A stretch of 64,000 nucleotides of DNA from Candidatus Gastranaerophilales bacterium. GTDB taxonomy: Bacteria > Cyanobacteriota > Vampirovibrionia > Gastranaerophilales > Gastranaerophilaceae. The notes beneath the pieces are model-generated. The model was not told the origin of the DNA and did no database searches. It saw only the letters and a list, made by a program, of their open reading frames with translations. The position numbers and the translations under genes are program-made. The stretch spans positions 1 through 64,000 of the forward strand of contig CALVED010000001.1 of the NCBI GenBank assembly GCA_944326485.1, in the 5' to 3' direction. Positions 7,723 through 16,129 of this stretch are shown here, in pieces (the first letter of the stretch is position 1; every line of letters starts with the position of its first letter).

Positions 7723-8949
7723 ATGAAGAAAATTGTTTTTTTATTACTTTTTCTTTTTATTTTTTTATTAATTATTTTTCATTCATATAAAAATAAAAAT
7801 ATTGAAAATAAAATTACAATCAAATTTTCTTCTTGGGGTTCTCAAAGTGAAACAATAATAATCAATAAATTAATAAAAAAATATGAAAACGATAATCCAA
7901 ATATTAAAATAGATTTTATTCATATTCCTCAAAATTATTTTCAAAAAATTCAACTTCTATTTGCATCTAATTTAGAACCCGACGTTATTTTTATTAACAA
8001 CCAGAATATAAAGATGTATATAAAAGCCGACATGCTTGAGGATTTAACATCATATATAAAGAAAGAGTTATATTTTAATGAAGCATTAAACTGCTTTAAA
8101 TATAATGATAAAATATATGCAATACCAAGAGATATTTCGACACTTGTAATATATTACAATAAAGATATGCTAAAAAATGCAGGAATAAATCCCAATAAAG
8201 ATATAAAAGATATTTTTTCATTAAAAGATTCTGCTATAAAGCTAACAAACAAAAATCATTTTGGAATAAATTTTGAAGAAGATGTACTATATTGGAGCTA
8301 TTATCTTGCGTCTAACGGTGGTGGAATTTTTTCAGATGATATAAAAAAACTTATTATTACTAAACCGGAAAGTATTGAAGCACTTCAATTATACACAGAT
8401 TTAGTTAATAAGTATCATGCGGCACCTACAAAAGCAGAAATCGGCAGTATGACAACTGCGCAAATGTTTATAAATAAAAAAATTGCTATGTATTTAGGAG
8501 GAAGATGGATGACGCCTAAATTCAGAGAAACTATCAACTTCGATTGGGATATAATTAATTTCCCAACAACTGATAATAACAAAGTATATATAGATTCATC
8601 CGGCTGGGCTGTTTCAAAAAAATCGAAAAATAAAGCAGAAGCAATTAAATTTATACAGTTCTTATCAAATGATGAATCACTTAAAGAAATATCGAAAACT
8701 GGATTAATAATTCCGGCAAAAATAAAAGTTGCAAAATATCTAATAGAAAATGATAAAAATAAAAAACCAACTCACTCATATTTATTTATTGAAATGCTAT
8801 CAAAAACTAAACCAACACCTGTTAATGAAAACTACAAAATTATTAATGATATAATAAAAGAGTCAACTGAACCACTATTTAATGGTAAAAAAGATATAAA
8901 AAATGCTTTTAACAAGAAAACAGTAAAAAAACTTGAAAGCCAAATATAA
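7723..8949 (+). CDS. Extracellular solute-binding protein, family 1 (sugar ABC type)
   Basis: A 408-residue binding protein of an ABC importer. An N-terminal hydrophobic segment (KKIVFLLLFLFIFLLIIFHSY) exports or anchors it. The mature part shows family-1 hallmarks: KFSSWGSQSETIIINKLI at the start, the DVIFINNQNI segment, IPRDISTLVIYYNKDMLKNAGI, and GRWMTPKF with SGWAVSKKSKNKAEAIKFIQFL. Related proteins bind sugars, oligosaccharides or glycerol-3-phosphate; the ligand is unknown. No permease or ATPase genes of an ABC system are adjacent, so the rest must be elsewhere. It starts two bases after the upstream gene and overlaps the permease gene downstream by one base (TAATG). Confidence 0.85.
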   Translation: MKKIVFLLLFLFIFLLIIFHSYKNKNIENKITIKFSSWGSQSETIIINKLIKKYENDNPNIKIDFIHIPQNYFQKIQLLFASNLEPDVIFINNQNIKMYIKADMLEDLTSYIKKELYFNEALNCFKYNDKIYAIPRDISTLVIYYNKDMLKNAGINPNKDIKDIFSLKDSAIKLTNKNHFGINFEEDVLYWSYYLASNGGGIFSDDIKKLIITKPESIEALQLYTDLVNKYHAAPTKAEIGSMTTAQMFINKKIAMYLGGRWMTPKFRETINFDWDIINFPTTDNNKVYIDSSGWAVSKKSKNKAEAIKFIQFLSNDESLKEISKTGLIIPAKIKVAKYLIENDKNKKPTHSYLFIEMLSKTKPTPVNENYKIINDIIKESTEPLFNGKKDIKNAFNKKTVKKLESQI

Positions 8950-10256
8950 TGGATATTATAGAAAAACAATTTAAATTTAAAGAAAATAATACAAATATAA
9001 AAACTGAATTTTTTGCAGGACTAACAACTTTCTTTACGATGTCATATTTATTTATACTTAGTCCTAAAATACTGGAGCAGGCTGGGCTTAATTTTAATGT
9101 AACACTTACTATTACTTGTTTGTTGGTATTTATAGGAAGTATTTTAATGGGGTTAATTGCTAATAAACCTTATGCTGTAGCCCCATTTCTTGGGGAAACT
9201 GCCTTCATCTCTTACACATTAGTAAACTCGATGGGGTTTTCTATTAAAACAGCTTTTGCAGCAATATTAATTAGTGGGTTATTATTATTATTATTAACTA
9301 TTTTTAATGTCAGGACTTTTATTATTAATCAAATACCACAAACAATAAAATTAGCATTTTGCACAGGGCTGGGATTCTTTTTTATTTTTATTGCGCTTAA
9401 AGATATTGGAATAGTCAATTTTACGAAGAATTCTATTCCTATTGAAACAGGCAATTTTTTATCTTTAAACGTATTATTAGGCTTATTTTGCTTTATTCTA
9501 ATTATATACCTTGCCCAAAAAAACACTAAAGCTGCCGTATTAATATCAATTTTAGTTACAACACTAATTGGAATAATTATTGGAGATGTACAAATTCCTG
9601 ATAAAATATTTTCACTCCCAGCAAATTATACCTCATCAATTCTACAAACTGATTTCAGAGGACTGCTTGATAAGAATTTTTTACCAATGATATTTGTAAT
9701 TTTTATACTTGTAAATATTGATACAGCAGGTGCTATAGTAGGCCTTTCTTATAAAGCTAACTTCCTAGATAAAGATGGAAATATTATGGATTTAAAAAAG
9801 ACAATGATAGCAGACTCTATTTCTGTAATACTTGCACCAATTATGGGTACAACAACTCCAGGTGCATATATAGATTCTATGACTGGAATTAGTGCAGGTG
9901 GAAGAACAGGATTTACCGCCATTATTGTAGGTATACTATTTCTCACAGGTCTTATTTTTACACCTATTATATCTATTATTCCTTCGTATGCTTATGCTCC
10001 GGCGCTACTATATGTGGGAATCCTTATGTCTTCTGTAATAACGAAAATTGATTTTGAAGATATAACAGAATTTGCTACAGCTATTTTCATAATTACAGCA
10101 ATGATATTCACTTATAATATAGGCACTGGAATAATTTGTGGTTTCATTGTATATCCAATTCTAAAGTTATTATGTAATCAAAAAGAAAAAACAAATATAA
10201 TAACCTGGATTATGTTTTTTATATCAATACTATACTTTGCTGTTTATCCGTACTAG
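8949..10256 (+). CDS. NCS2 family purine permease, AzgA type
   Basis: A 435-residue inner-membrane transporter, probably for adenine, guanine or hypoxanthine with protons. The AzgA/PbuG signature is clear: KTEFFAGLTTFFTMSYLF, the NKPYAVAPFLGETAF helix break, a later DTAGAIVGLSYKA, and MGTTTPGAYIDSMTGISAGG. About 12-13 membrane segments are visible. In classical members the second motif reads APGMGLNA; here it is APFLGETA, so substrate preference may differ. It overlaps the upstream solute-binding gene by one base and is followed by a 243-base gap. Confidence 0.88.
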   Translation: MDIIEKQFKFKENNTNIKTEFFAGLTTFFTMSYLFILSPKILEQAGLNFNVTLTITCLLVFIGSILMGLIANKPYAVAPFLGETAFISYTLVNSMGFSIKTAFAAILISGLLLLLLTIFNVRTFIINQIPQTIKLAFCTGLGFFFIFIALKDIGIVNFTKNSIPIETGNFLSLNVLLGLFCFILIIYLAQKNTKAAVLISILVTTLIGIIIGDVQIPDKIFSLPANYTSSILQTDFRGLLDKNFLPMIFVIFILVNIDTAGAIVGLSYKANFLDKDGNIMDLKKTMIADSISVILAPIMGTTTPGAYIDSMTGISAGGRTGFTAIIVGILFLTGLIFTPIISIIPSYAYAPALLYVGILMSSVITKIDFEDITEFATAIFIITAMIFTYNIGTGIICGFIVYPILKLLCNQKEKTNIITWIMFFISILYFAVYPY

Positions 10257-10499
10257 ATATTAACAAGTACAAATGCTGTAAAACGATTTCTTCTATATAA
10301 AAAATTGAATAAAGCTTTCATATACACCTCAACTATCTATATATATAAAGTATATACTTATTAAATAATTGCTTCTATTCTTTTATATATTAAGAATTAT
10401 GAACAAAAACATAAGTATTAAAACTTCATTATTAAAGAAAATAATGTTATTGACGATAAACATAATGTATAGTTTTTACATTACGGTAAGGAGTTTTTA

Positions 10500-11051
10500 A
10501 TGACATCAAAAGAAAAAAAAGTTAAAGTAATTGAAGCAAATAAAAGCATAGAAACTAATCTAAATGAAATAACAAATATTGAAAACTACATTTCACAAAT
10601 AATATCTGAAGATAGTTTTGATAAATTAGATGGTCTAACAAACAGAAAAAGTAAAAATAGAAATTATTTCAAGTATGAAGATAAATACTATGATTTTATT
10701 TCATTAGATATTGACTCTACACAAATCAAAGAAAATTCAATTAGTGAAAAAGAATTTTTTAAAATAGTTGAATCAAATAACAAAAGAAGCTATAAAACAG
10801 CAGGAAGATATCAACAAAGCTTATTTAGCCACTATATGAAAGCAAAAAGTGAAAATGATGAAGGTTATATTTATGATATCTTCAGAAAAGCAATAATATT
10901 GAGAAAAAATATACATAAAGTAAAAAAACTACAAAAAAACAAATTATTTATGAAAGCTTGGCGAAGAAATTTTGGAAGAATAAATCCAATAACAGAATTA
11001 AAAAGTAGTGGGAATATGAGAAAGATAGAGATAATAAGACAATCATCATAA
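10500..11051 (+). CDS. Hypothetical lysine-rich protein, 183 aa
   Basis: No family recognised. The protein is very rich in Lys, Asn, Ile and Ser, with no signal peptide or membrane segment. It is probably alpha-helical with a basic C-terminus (KKLQKNKLFMKAWRRNFGRI), which might contact nucleic acid. The start is secure: TAAGGAG lies six bases before the ATG. It is a single-gene unit, ending six bases before a strong hairpin terminator. Confidence 0.7.
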   Translation: MTSKEKKVKVIEANKSIETNLNEITNIENYISQIISEDSFDKLDGLTNRKSKNRNYFKYEDKYYDFISLDIDSTQIKENSISEKEFFKIVESNNKRSYKTAGRYQQSLFSHYMKAKSENDEGYIYDIFRKAIILRKNIHKVKKLQKNKLFMKAWRRNFGRINPITELKSSGNMRKIEIIRQSS

Positions 11052-11056
11052 TTAAG

Positions 11057-11085
11057 AAGGAAACCTAATATGGGTTTCCTTTTTA
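11057..11085 (+). terminator. Rho-independent terminator
   Basis: AAGGAAACC (11057-11065) pairs with GGTTTCCTT (11073-11081) across a seven-base loop and is followed by T residues, right after the stop of the 183-residue protein gene. Confidence 0.85.
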
Positions 11086-11127
11086 ATATAAAATAATGTT
11101 ATAATCTAATAAAATGGGAGAGAGAAC

Positions 11128-11751
11128 ATGAAAAAAGTAATATTAATGGCAATATTTAGTATTTTTATGTTGCCTATTTTTGCATATGCAGAAATAATAC
11201 CTCATACATTATATGCAATATCACATAACGATATATCTACTAATTTTTTACAAGCAGATAATGAGCTATCTTTTCAATCAATAGACAGATACTTTATATC
11301 AGAGTTTGAATATGTTGAAAAAGATGCAATACTAACAGTAAAGATAAATGAATATATAAAACCTAAAAGAGGAAAAAGAGATGGCTATCTAAAAGTTAAA
11401 CTTATACAGTATACTATACCAAGCGAAGATAATAAAATAAAAAATGTTGAAGATATGGAAATTTATGGGACACTGAGACTTTCAACTCCAAAAGACAAGA
11501 AAGAGATAGCAAAAAGTGCAGGTATCTCGGTAGTCGGACATATTTTGAAGATTCCGGGTTTTTCACAAGCAATTGCAGTATCAAAAGGGATATTAATTCC
11601 AAATCCAAATCAAAATAGGTTGCAATCAGCCGGTACTAATTTATATGAAAGTACACCTCTAACATACGCAGAAGTCGGCGAGGCAATGGAAATTGAAGAA
11701 GACTCTATTGTAGTAATGAGATTAAAGAATAAAACTGATTTGGACAAATAG
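11128..11751 (+). CDS. Secreted hypothetical protein, 207 aa
   Basis: The protein begins with a clear signal peptide (KKVILMAIFSIFMLPIFAYA, cleavage after AYA). The mature part is beta-rich and polar (FLQADNELSFQSIDRYFISE; AILTVKINEYIKPKRG), with a short apolar helix near residues 128-152 (KSAGISVVGHILKIPGFSQAIAVSKGI). No family recognised; it is presumably periplasmic or outer-membrane associated. GGGAGAGAG sits upstream of the ATG. The downstream polytopic membrane protein gene starts at the very next base after its stop, so the two are co-transcribed and may belong to one envelope function. Confidence 0.75.
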   Translation: MKKVILMAIFSIFMLPIFAYAEIIPHTLYAISHNDISTNFLQADNELSFQSIDRYFISEFEYVEKDAILTVKINEYIKPKRGKRDGYLKVKLIQYTIPSEDNKIKNVEDMEIYGTLRLSTPKDKKEIAKSAGISVVGHILKIPGFSQAIAVSKGILIPNPNQNRLQSAGTNLYESTPLTYAEVGEAMEIEEDSIVVMRLKNKTDLDK

Positions 11752-13332
11752 ATGGAAACAAAAACAAATAATGTATTAAAAATAATTTTTATTATTACCA
11801 TATTTATATTCTGCATAGGAATGACATGTATCAAAAATATACCAGATAATGATTTATGGGCTAGATTAATAGCCGGCGGATATATAGTAGAGAATTTAGA
11901 CATATTAAAATATGATTTTTTATCATATACCCCCACTCATCCTTGGTATGACCACGAATGGGGAGCAAGTATATTCTTTTATATTGCATTGAAATATTTT
12001 GGCGATTCAGGTCTTATAATACTAAAGGGTATTCTCACTGCATTAACTATTTTTATTTGCTATAAAACAGTTGAACTAAGAAATCCAAAATCAACAGTTT
12101 CCTATAATATCTTATATTATGCAATAATGTTTTTAGTTGTAAATAAATCTTTAGGTGCGACTATAAGATGTTTGTTATTTACTTGTTTATTTTTTGCTTT
12201 ATTTATATATATTTTAGAAAAAGTAAGAATAACTAATAATTATAAATACTTGATATTTCTGCCTATTATAATGATATTTTGGGGAAATATACATGGAGGT
12301 TGTATAAGCGGTATAGGTATATTAGGTATTTATTGTATTGGAGAATTTTTAAATAAAAAGCCTATAAAATACTACATCATTACACTAATTACTTGTATAT
12401 TATCATTGTTTATAAACCCATACGGATTTGAATATGTAAAATTCTTATTTTACGCAGCACTTATGAAAAGAGAATACATTTCAGAATGGACTTCATCATT
12501 TCACTCCAAATATTTATACTCTTATATTAGATATAAAATATACTTGATTACATTTCTTATAGTTCAAATTTTATATTTTATAAAGAATAAAATTACTTAT
12601 TCAAAAATAGATAAAACTAAAATAATAATAATAATAACAATGACATATTTATCTATAATGCATGTAAGACACCAATCTTTTTTCATTTTTACTATTGGTA
12701 CTTTTCTTTATGACGAATTTTATACAATATTTAACACTATAGTTAAATATATAAAAGACAAATTAAAGATAAACAATGAAATTTCCCAAAGTATAATTCT
12801 ATTAAAGGAAATATGTATATACTTTTTTATAATAATATTAGCTTTACCCCCCTTATTAAGTAAAAACAAAGAAATAATAATTACTGATTCTAAATATCCA
12901 AGATATGCAATTGAATTTATAAAAATAAATAATCTTAAAGGTAATCTATTTGTAAATTTTGATTGGGGAAGCTATGCGGCATACAAATTATATCCAAATA
13001 ATCTTATAGTAATGGATGGAAGATATGAAGAAGTTTATGACCCCAAATTATTATTAGAATTAAAAGATTTTCACTTATTAAAAAATGATTGGTATAAAAT
13101 AATTAGAGATTATAAAACTGATGTATTGCTAATAGAAAAAGAATATCCTGTTTTTAATAAGTTATTAAATAAAGAAGAATGGACATTAGTTTTTGAAAAT
13201 AATTTATCTGGTGTATTTGTACCGACAGAGAAAGTAAAAGAAAAATATTTATTACCAATTCCGCTAGATGAATATTATAATAAAACAAAATTTAAAACAA
13301 ACATTAAATTTAAAAAAATAAAAGGGACTTAG
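11752..13332 (+). CDS. Polytopic membrane protein, GT-C glycosyltransferase-like
   Basis: A 526-residue integral membrane protein with about ten hydrophobic segments over the first ~370 residues and a soluble C-terminal domain. After the first membrane helix an acidic motif (IPDNDLWARLIAGG) and then HPWYDHEWGASIFF lie in the first external loop. Such Asp-Xaa-Asp and His-Glu-Trp loops are typical of GT-C-type lipid-linked sugar transferases (the PMT/ArnT-like group) and related uncharacterised families. The C-terminal part (GNLFVNFDWGSYAAYKLYP...VMDGRYEEVYDPKLL) is also characteristic of those families. A role in surface polysaccharide or protein glycosylation is inference. The start codon directly follows the stop of the secreted protein gene. 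Confidence 0.7.
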   Translation: METKTNNVLKIIFIITIFIFCIGMTCIKNIPDNDLWARLIAGGYIVENLDILKYDFLSYTPTHPWYDHEWGASIFFYIALKYFGDSGLIILKGILTALTIFICYKTVELRNPKSTVSYNILYYAIMFLVVNKSLGATIRCLLFTCLFFALFIYILEKVRITNNYKYLIFLPIIMIFWGNIHGGCISGIGILGIYCIGEFLNKKPIKYYIITLITCILSLFINPYGFEYVKFLFYAALMKREYISEWTSSFHSKYLYSYIRYKIYLITFLIVQILYFIKNKITYSKIDKTKIIIIITMTYLSIMHVRHQSFFIFTIGTFLYDEFYTIFNTIVKYIKDKLKINNEISQSIILLKEICIYFFIIILALPPLLSKNKEIIITDSKYPRYAIEFIKINNLKGNLFVNFDWGSYAAYKLYPNNLIVMDGRYEEVYDPKLLLELKDFHLLKNDWYKIIRDYKTDVLLIEKEYPVFNKLLNKEEWTLVFENNLSGVFVPTEKVKEKYLLPIPLDEYYNKTKFKTNIKFKKIKGT

Positions 13333-13347
13333 TAGTCCCTTTTATTT
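13320..13347. terminator. Bidirectional terminator between convergent genes
   Basis: AAAGGGACT (13321-13329) pairs with AGTCCCTTT (13334-13342) across TAGT, with A-rich sequence before and T-rich sequence after. The stop codon of the upstream gene lies in the loop. It serves both the plus-strand membrane protein gene and the minus-strand annexin-like gene. Confidence 0.85.
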
Positions 13348-14844
13348 TTATTCCGGATTATTAGCTATAGCATTATTGATTATCTCAAGATATTCATCTT
13401 CAGTACCAAATGAGAAATCACCTTTTATATCCTTAGTAATATCTGAGTTTGTTTGTTCATTATATCTTCTTACAATTTTTGCAATAATATCATCTTTTCC
13501 GCTTTTTAATATAGCATCAATAAATTCATCAGCAGTTCCTAACATACCAGCAGTTGCGTTATGAATTTCTTTGCATAATAAGTCTATAGCTTCACTATTA
13601 CCATTTTCGGCAGCCTCTAGTAATACTTCTGCAATTTTTGCTTGATATTTATCTTGAGTTTCTCCTGAGAAATCAGCATTAACATCTTGGATAAAACTAC
13701 CACTATCTATCTTATTATATTCAGAAATAATTTTTACCCAATCATCAGCAGTCAAGTTATCATTATTCATAATAGATGCAAATTGCTCATCGTCAGTACC
13801 CAAACCTCCAAAAAATCCACCTTTCATTGCATCATGTAACTGATTAGCGTATATCTGAGCATCTGTATCTGATATTGTTGAATGACTTTCAGTATCTAAT
13901 GTAGAACTTCCTTCATCAATCTTTCCTGAGTTTTTAAGCTTTTCAATAGCCTCTTCTCTTGTAAGGCCTGTTGCAACTAATGCTTCTATTTGTTTCTCTT
14001 CTTTATCTGTATATGAAATAAAAGCTTCTCTTAATAACTCAGATTGTTCATCAGTTATAATTCCTTCTGATAGAAGCCAATCTATAACCTTAGCAGGTGT
14101 ATTTAATGTATCATCTATAAATAAGTTAACATATTCTTTTGCAGATTCTTTATCATTAAAATCGTAATTTGCTATACTACCATTATTAGCAGTTGTACCG
14201 TCAGTACCGTCTGTTCCGTCTGTTCCGTCTGTTCCGTCTGTTCCGTCTGTTCCGTCTGTTCCGTCAGTACCATCTGTACCATCTGTACCATCTGTACCAT
14301 CTGTACCGTCTGTTCCATCTGTACCATCTGTACCGTCTGTTCCATCTGTACCGTCTGTACCGTCTGTTCCATCTGTTCCAGCTGTACCGTCTGTACCGTC
14401 AGTTCCATCTGTTCCGTCAGTACCATCTGCGTCAGCCGTTGTTTCACTATATTGCATTATAGCATTATCATCGAAAGCATATAATCTATCCCAAATGTTA
14501 AATTTTGAAATATTATCATCTCCATCTAGAAATAAAGATAATTCAGATTTAGATAAAGAACCTTTTGCACCTTCTTCACTATCTAATATATCAAATAAAA
14601 GTCCTGCCTGTTCTTCTATTTCATCAACACTTTTACCTGTCGCAGAACTCATTAATTTAATAAAATCATCTTCTGATAATGTATCAGTATCACTATCAAA
14701 AGAAAAAATAGAAGCGGACATGCCAGAATCAAACTTTCCACCATTAACAGATTCTCTTAAATCATTAATAGCATCTTCTACCGCACTTATTTCAACTTCA
14801 CTATTATTCTTGAGATAATTTGAAATCAATAAGTTTATATCCAT
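13348..14844 (-). CDS. EF-hand-like / (Gly-Thr-Asp)n / annexin-like repeat protein
   Basis: A 498-residue acidic mosaic protein. Residues 1-130 hold EF-hand-like acidic loops (FDSDTDTLSEDDFIKLM at 49-65; LDGDDNISKFNIWD at 106-119). Residues 141-217 are about 26 Gly-Thr-Asp triplets, a collagen-like Gly-X-Y spacing. Residues 230-310 are helical (one part resembles a UBA-like helix, IEALVATGLTREEAIEKL). Residues about 333-403 and 424-492 resemble annexin repeats: QLHDAMKG ... GLGTDDEQF ... VKIISEYNKIDSG ... DFSG, then EIHNATAGMLGTADEF ... IVRRYNEQTNSDITKDIKGDFS. G-L-G-T followed about 38-40 residues later by acidic residues matches the annexin type II calcium site. No signal peptide is visible. 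A calcium-dependent membrane-binding or surface role is inferred. The triplet tract is probably length-variable. Confidence 0.8.
   Translation of the reverse strand: MDINLLISNYLKNNSEVEISAVEDAINDLRESVNGGKFDSGMSASIFSFDSDTDTLSEDDFIKLMSSATGKSVDEIEEQAGLLFDILDSEEGAKGSLSKSELSLFLDGDDNISKFNIWDRLYAFDDNAIMQYSETTADADGTDGTDGTDGTDGTAGTDGTDGTDGTDGTDGTDGTDGTDGTDGTDGTDGTDGTDGTDGTDGTDGTDGTDGTDGTDGTTANNGSIANYDFNDKESAKEYVNLFIDDTLNTPAKVIDWLLSEGIITDEQSELLREAFISYTDKEEKQIEALVATGLTREEAIEKLKNSGKIDEGSSTLDTESHSTISDTDAQIYANQLHDAMKGGFFGGLGTDDEQFASIMNNDNLTADDWVKIISEYNKIDSGSFIQDVNADFSGETQDKYQAKIAEVLLEAAENGNSEAIDLLCKEIHNATAGMLGTADEFIDAILKSGKDDIIAKIVRRYNEQTNSDITKDIKGDFSFGTEDEYLEIINNAIANNPE
14194..14424 (-). repeat. Nine-base tandem repeat encoding Gly-Thr-Asp
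   Basis: About 26 copies of a nine-base unit encode (GTD)n inside the annexin-like gene. Copies differ in synonymous positions (GTA/GTT for Thr, GAT/GAC-type changes) in runs that look like local duplications, and one unit encodes Gly-Thr-Ala. The tract stays in frame whatever its copy number. Confidence 0.9.
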
Positions 14845-15038
14845 ACAAGACTCCTTTAATTATGCTTATAATTAATATCGGTAAAAATCTTATATACTTT
14901 AACTTTAATACATTACGCAAGTTACATTTCTTAACATATTATAAATAAAATTTATAATAAAAGATAAATATAAATAAATAAGAAACATCATAAGTAAAGA
15001 TTTTTTGATTAAATTTAAAACTAATAAAAAATAAAATA

Positions 15039-16115
15039 CTAGGTTAACTCACGTCTGTTTGAATACATTATCCAGCAAGATTTAGGGCAAACAGCTTCAC
15101 AGATACCACAACCAATACATTTATTATCATCAGAAATATAATTTTTATCCTTTTGAAAAATAGCATTTTGAGGACAGTTATTTAAACATAGCTTACAATC
15201 TATACAATTTTCATTATTCCATTTTGGAATGTGAACCCTGCCATCTGAAGTTGCAGGCATAGGATAAACAATAAAGTCATCATGTACAAAATCACCAAAA
15301 ATACCATCTTCTACCCAATTATTTTTCCTAAATTCAGCAACTGAAATTTTCTTTTCTTTGATTTCAGAAGGAAGAGGAATAATTTTTTTCCAATCAGTAA
15401 ATTCTGCTAATTCTTCAAATAAATCAATTTTATCTATTTTTGATAAAAAAATGTTTAGTCCTTCTTTTAAAAATTTAATATCAGAATCATCAAGATTAAT
15501 AACTTGTACACAATCAGAAATATTATCAATTGGGCCTCTAACGTAAATCGTTCCACCAACCATACCAACACAAGAACGACTTCCAAGAACAGAGTTCAAA
15601 TCACCGCAGTCATAGCCACAAACAACAGCAATTCCACCACCCATAAATTCAAAAGCAAAAGAACCTGTATTTTTTAAAACCCAAAATTCCGGATTTTCAA
15701 ATTTAGGGTCATGTTTCATTAAAGCACCGCTTCTTGTTCCAACACGCCCATCTACGTATATTTTACCACCAGCGGCACAATGTGCAGCTGTATCACCGCA
15801 GTCACCTTTTACAATTATTTCAGCACCAGAATTCAACCAGCCAACATCAGCCGGTGCAGAGCCTTCCACTATAATTTTTGTTCCGCTTAATGCCATTGCC
15901 CCAACTCTTTGTCCCGGATTTTTTATTTTAAAACTAAGAATTTCATTTCTGTTTTTAGCCCACGACGAACCACCTATATTATGCTGTCCGCAAGCATCTA
16001 TTTCAAAATCAGTATATCCATCGTCAATTTTAGAAGTTATTAACTGTAATAACTCCTGCGTAGACATTCTATTATTATCAACTAATGTTTTTATAATCAC
16101 TTTATCTTTTTTCAT
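15039..16115 (-). CDS. Glutamate synthase GXGXG-domain subunit with ferredoxin tail
   Basis: Third piece of an archaeal-type split glutamate synthase. The first ~240 residues form the GXGXG beta-helix domain (GAMALSGTKIIVEGSAPADV; GGKIYVDGRVGTRSGALM; FMGGGIAVVCGYDCG) that packs against the FMN domain. The C-terminus adds two 4Fe-4S motifs (CIDCKLCLNNCP and CIGCGICEAVCP). In bacterial-type enzymes this domain is the end of one ~1,500-residue GltB chain. The gene follows the FMN-domain gene by 14 bases and is last in the operon. The two clusters probably feed electrons into the complex. Confidence 0.9.
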   Translation of the reverse strand: MKKDKVIIKTLVDNNRMSTQELLQLITSKIDDGYTDFEIDACGQHNIGGSSWAKNRNEILSFKIKNPGQRVGAMALSGTKIIVEGSAPADVGWLNSGAEIIVKGDCGDTAAHCAAGGKIYVDGRVGTRSGALMKHDPKFENPEFWVLKNTGSFAFEFMGGGIAVVCGYDCGDLNSVLGSRSCVGMVGGTIYVRGPIDNISDCVQVINLDDSDIKFLKEGLNIFLSKIDKIDLFEELAEFTDWKKIIPLPSEIKEKKISVAEFRKNNWVEDGIFGDFVHDDFIVYPMPATSDGRVHIPKWNNENCIDCKLCLNNCPQNAIFQKDKNYISDDNKCIGCGICEAVCPKSCWIMYSNRRELT

Positions 16116-16129
16116 ATAACATATCCATT

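Noticed and set aside
10441-10499. Sigma-70 promoter with TTGACG before the 183-residue protein gene
   Set aside because: TTGACG is present at 10450-10455, but no -10 box lies at 16-19 bases from it, so I could not support it.
11610-11936. Minus-strand open frame of 108 residues opposite the secreted and membrane protein genes
   Set aside because: It lies wholly opposite two well-supported genes and has no plausible start.
14172-14462. Long open frames on both strands across the Gly-Thr-Asp tract
   Set aside because: They arise because the nine-base repeat has no stop codon in several frames; products are simple repeats with no start signal.
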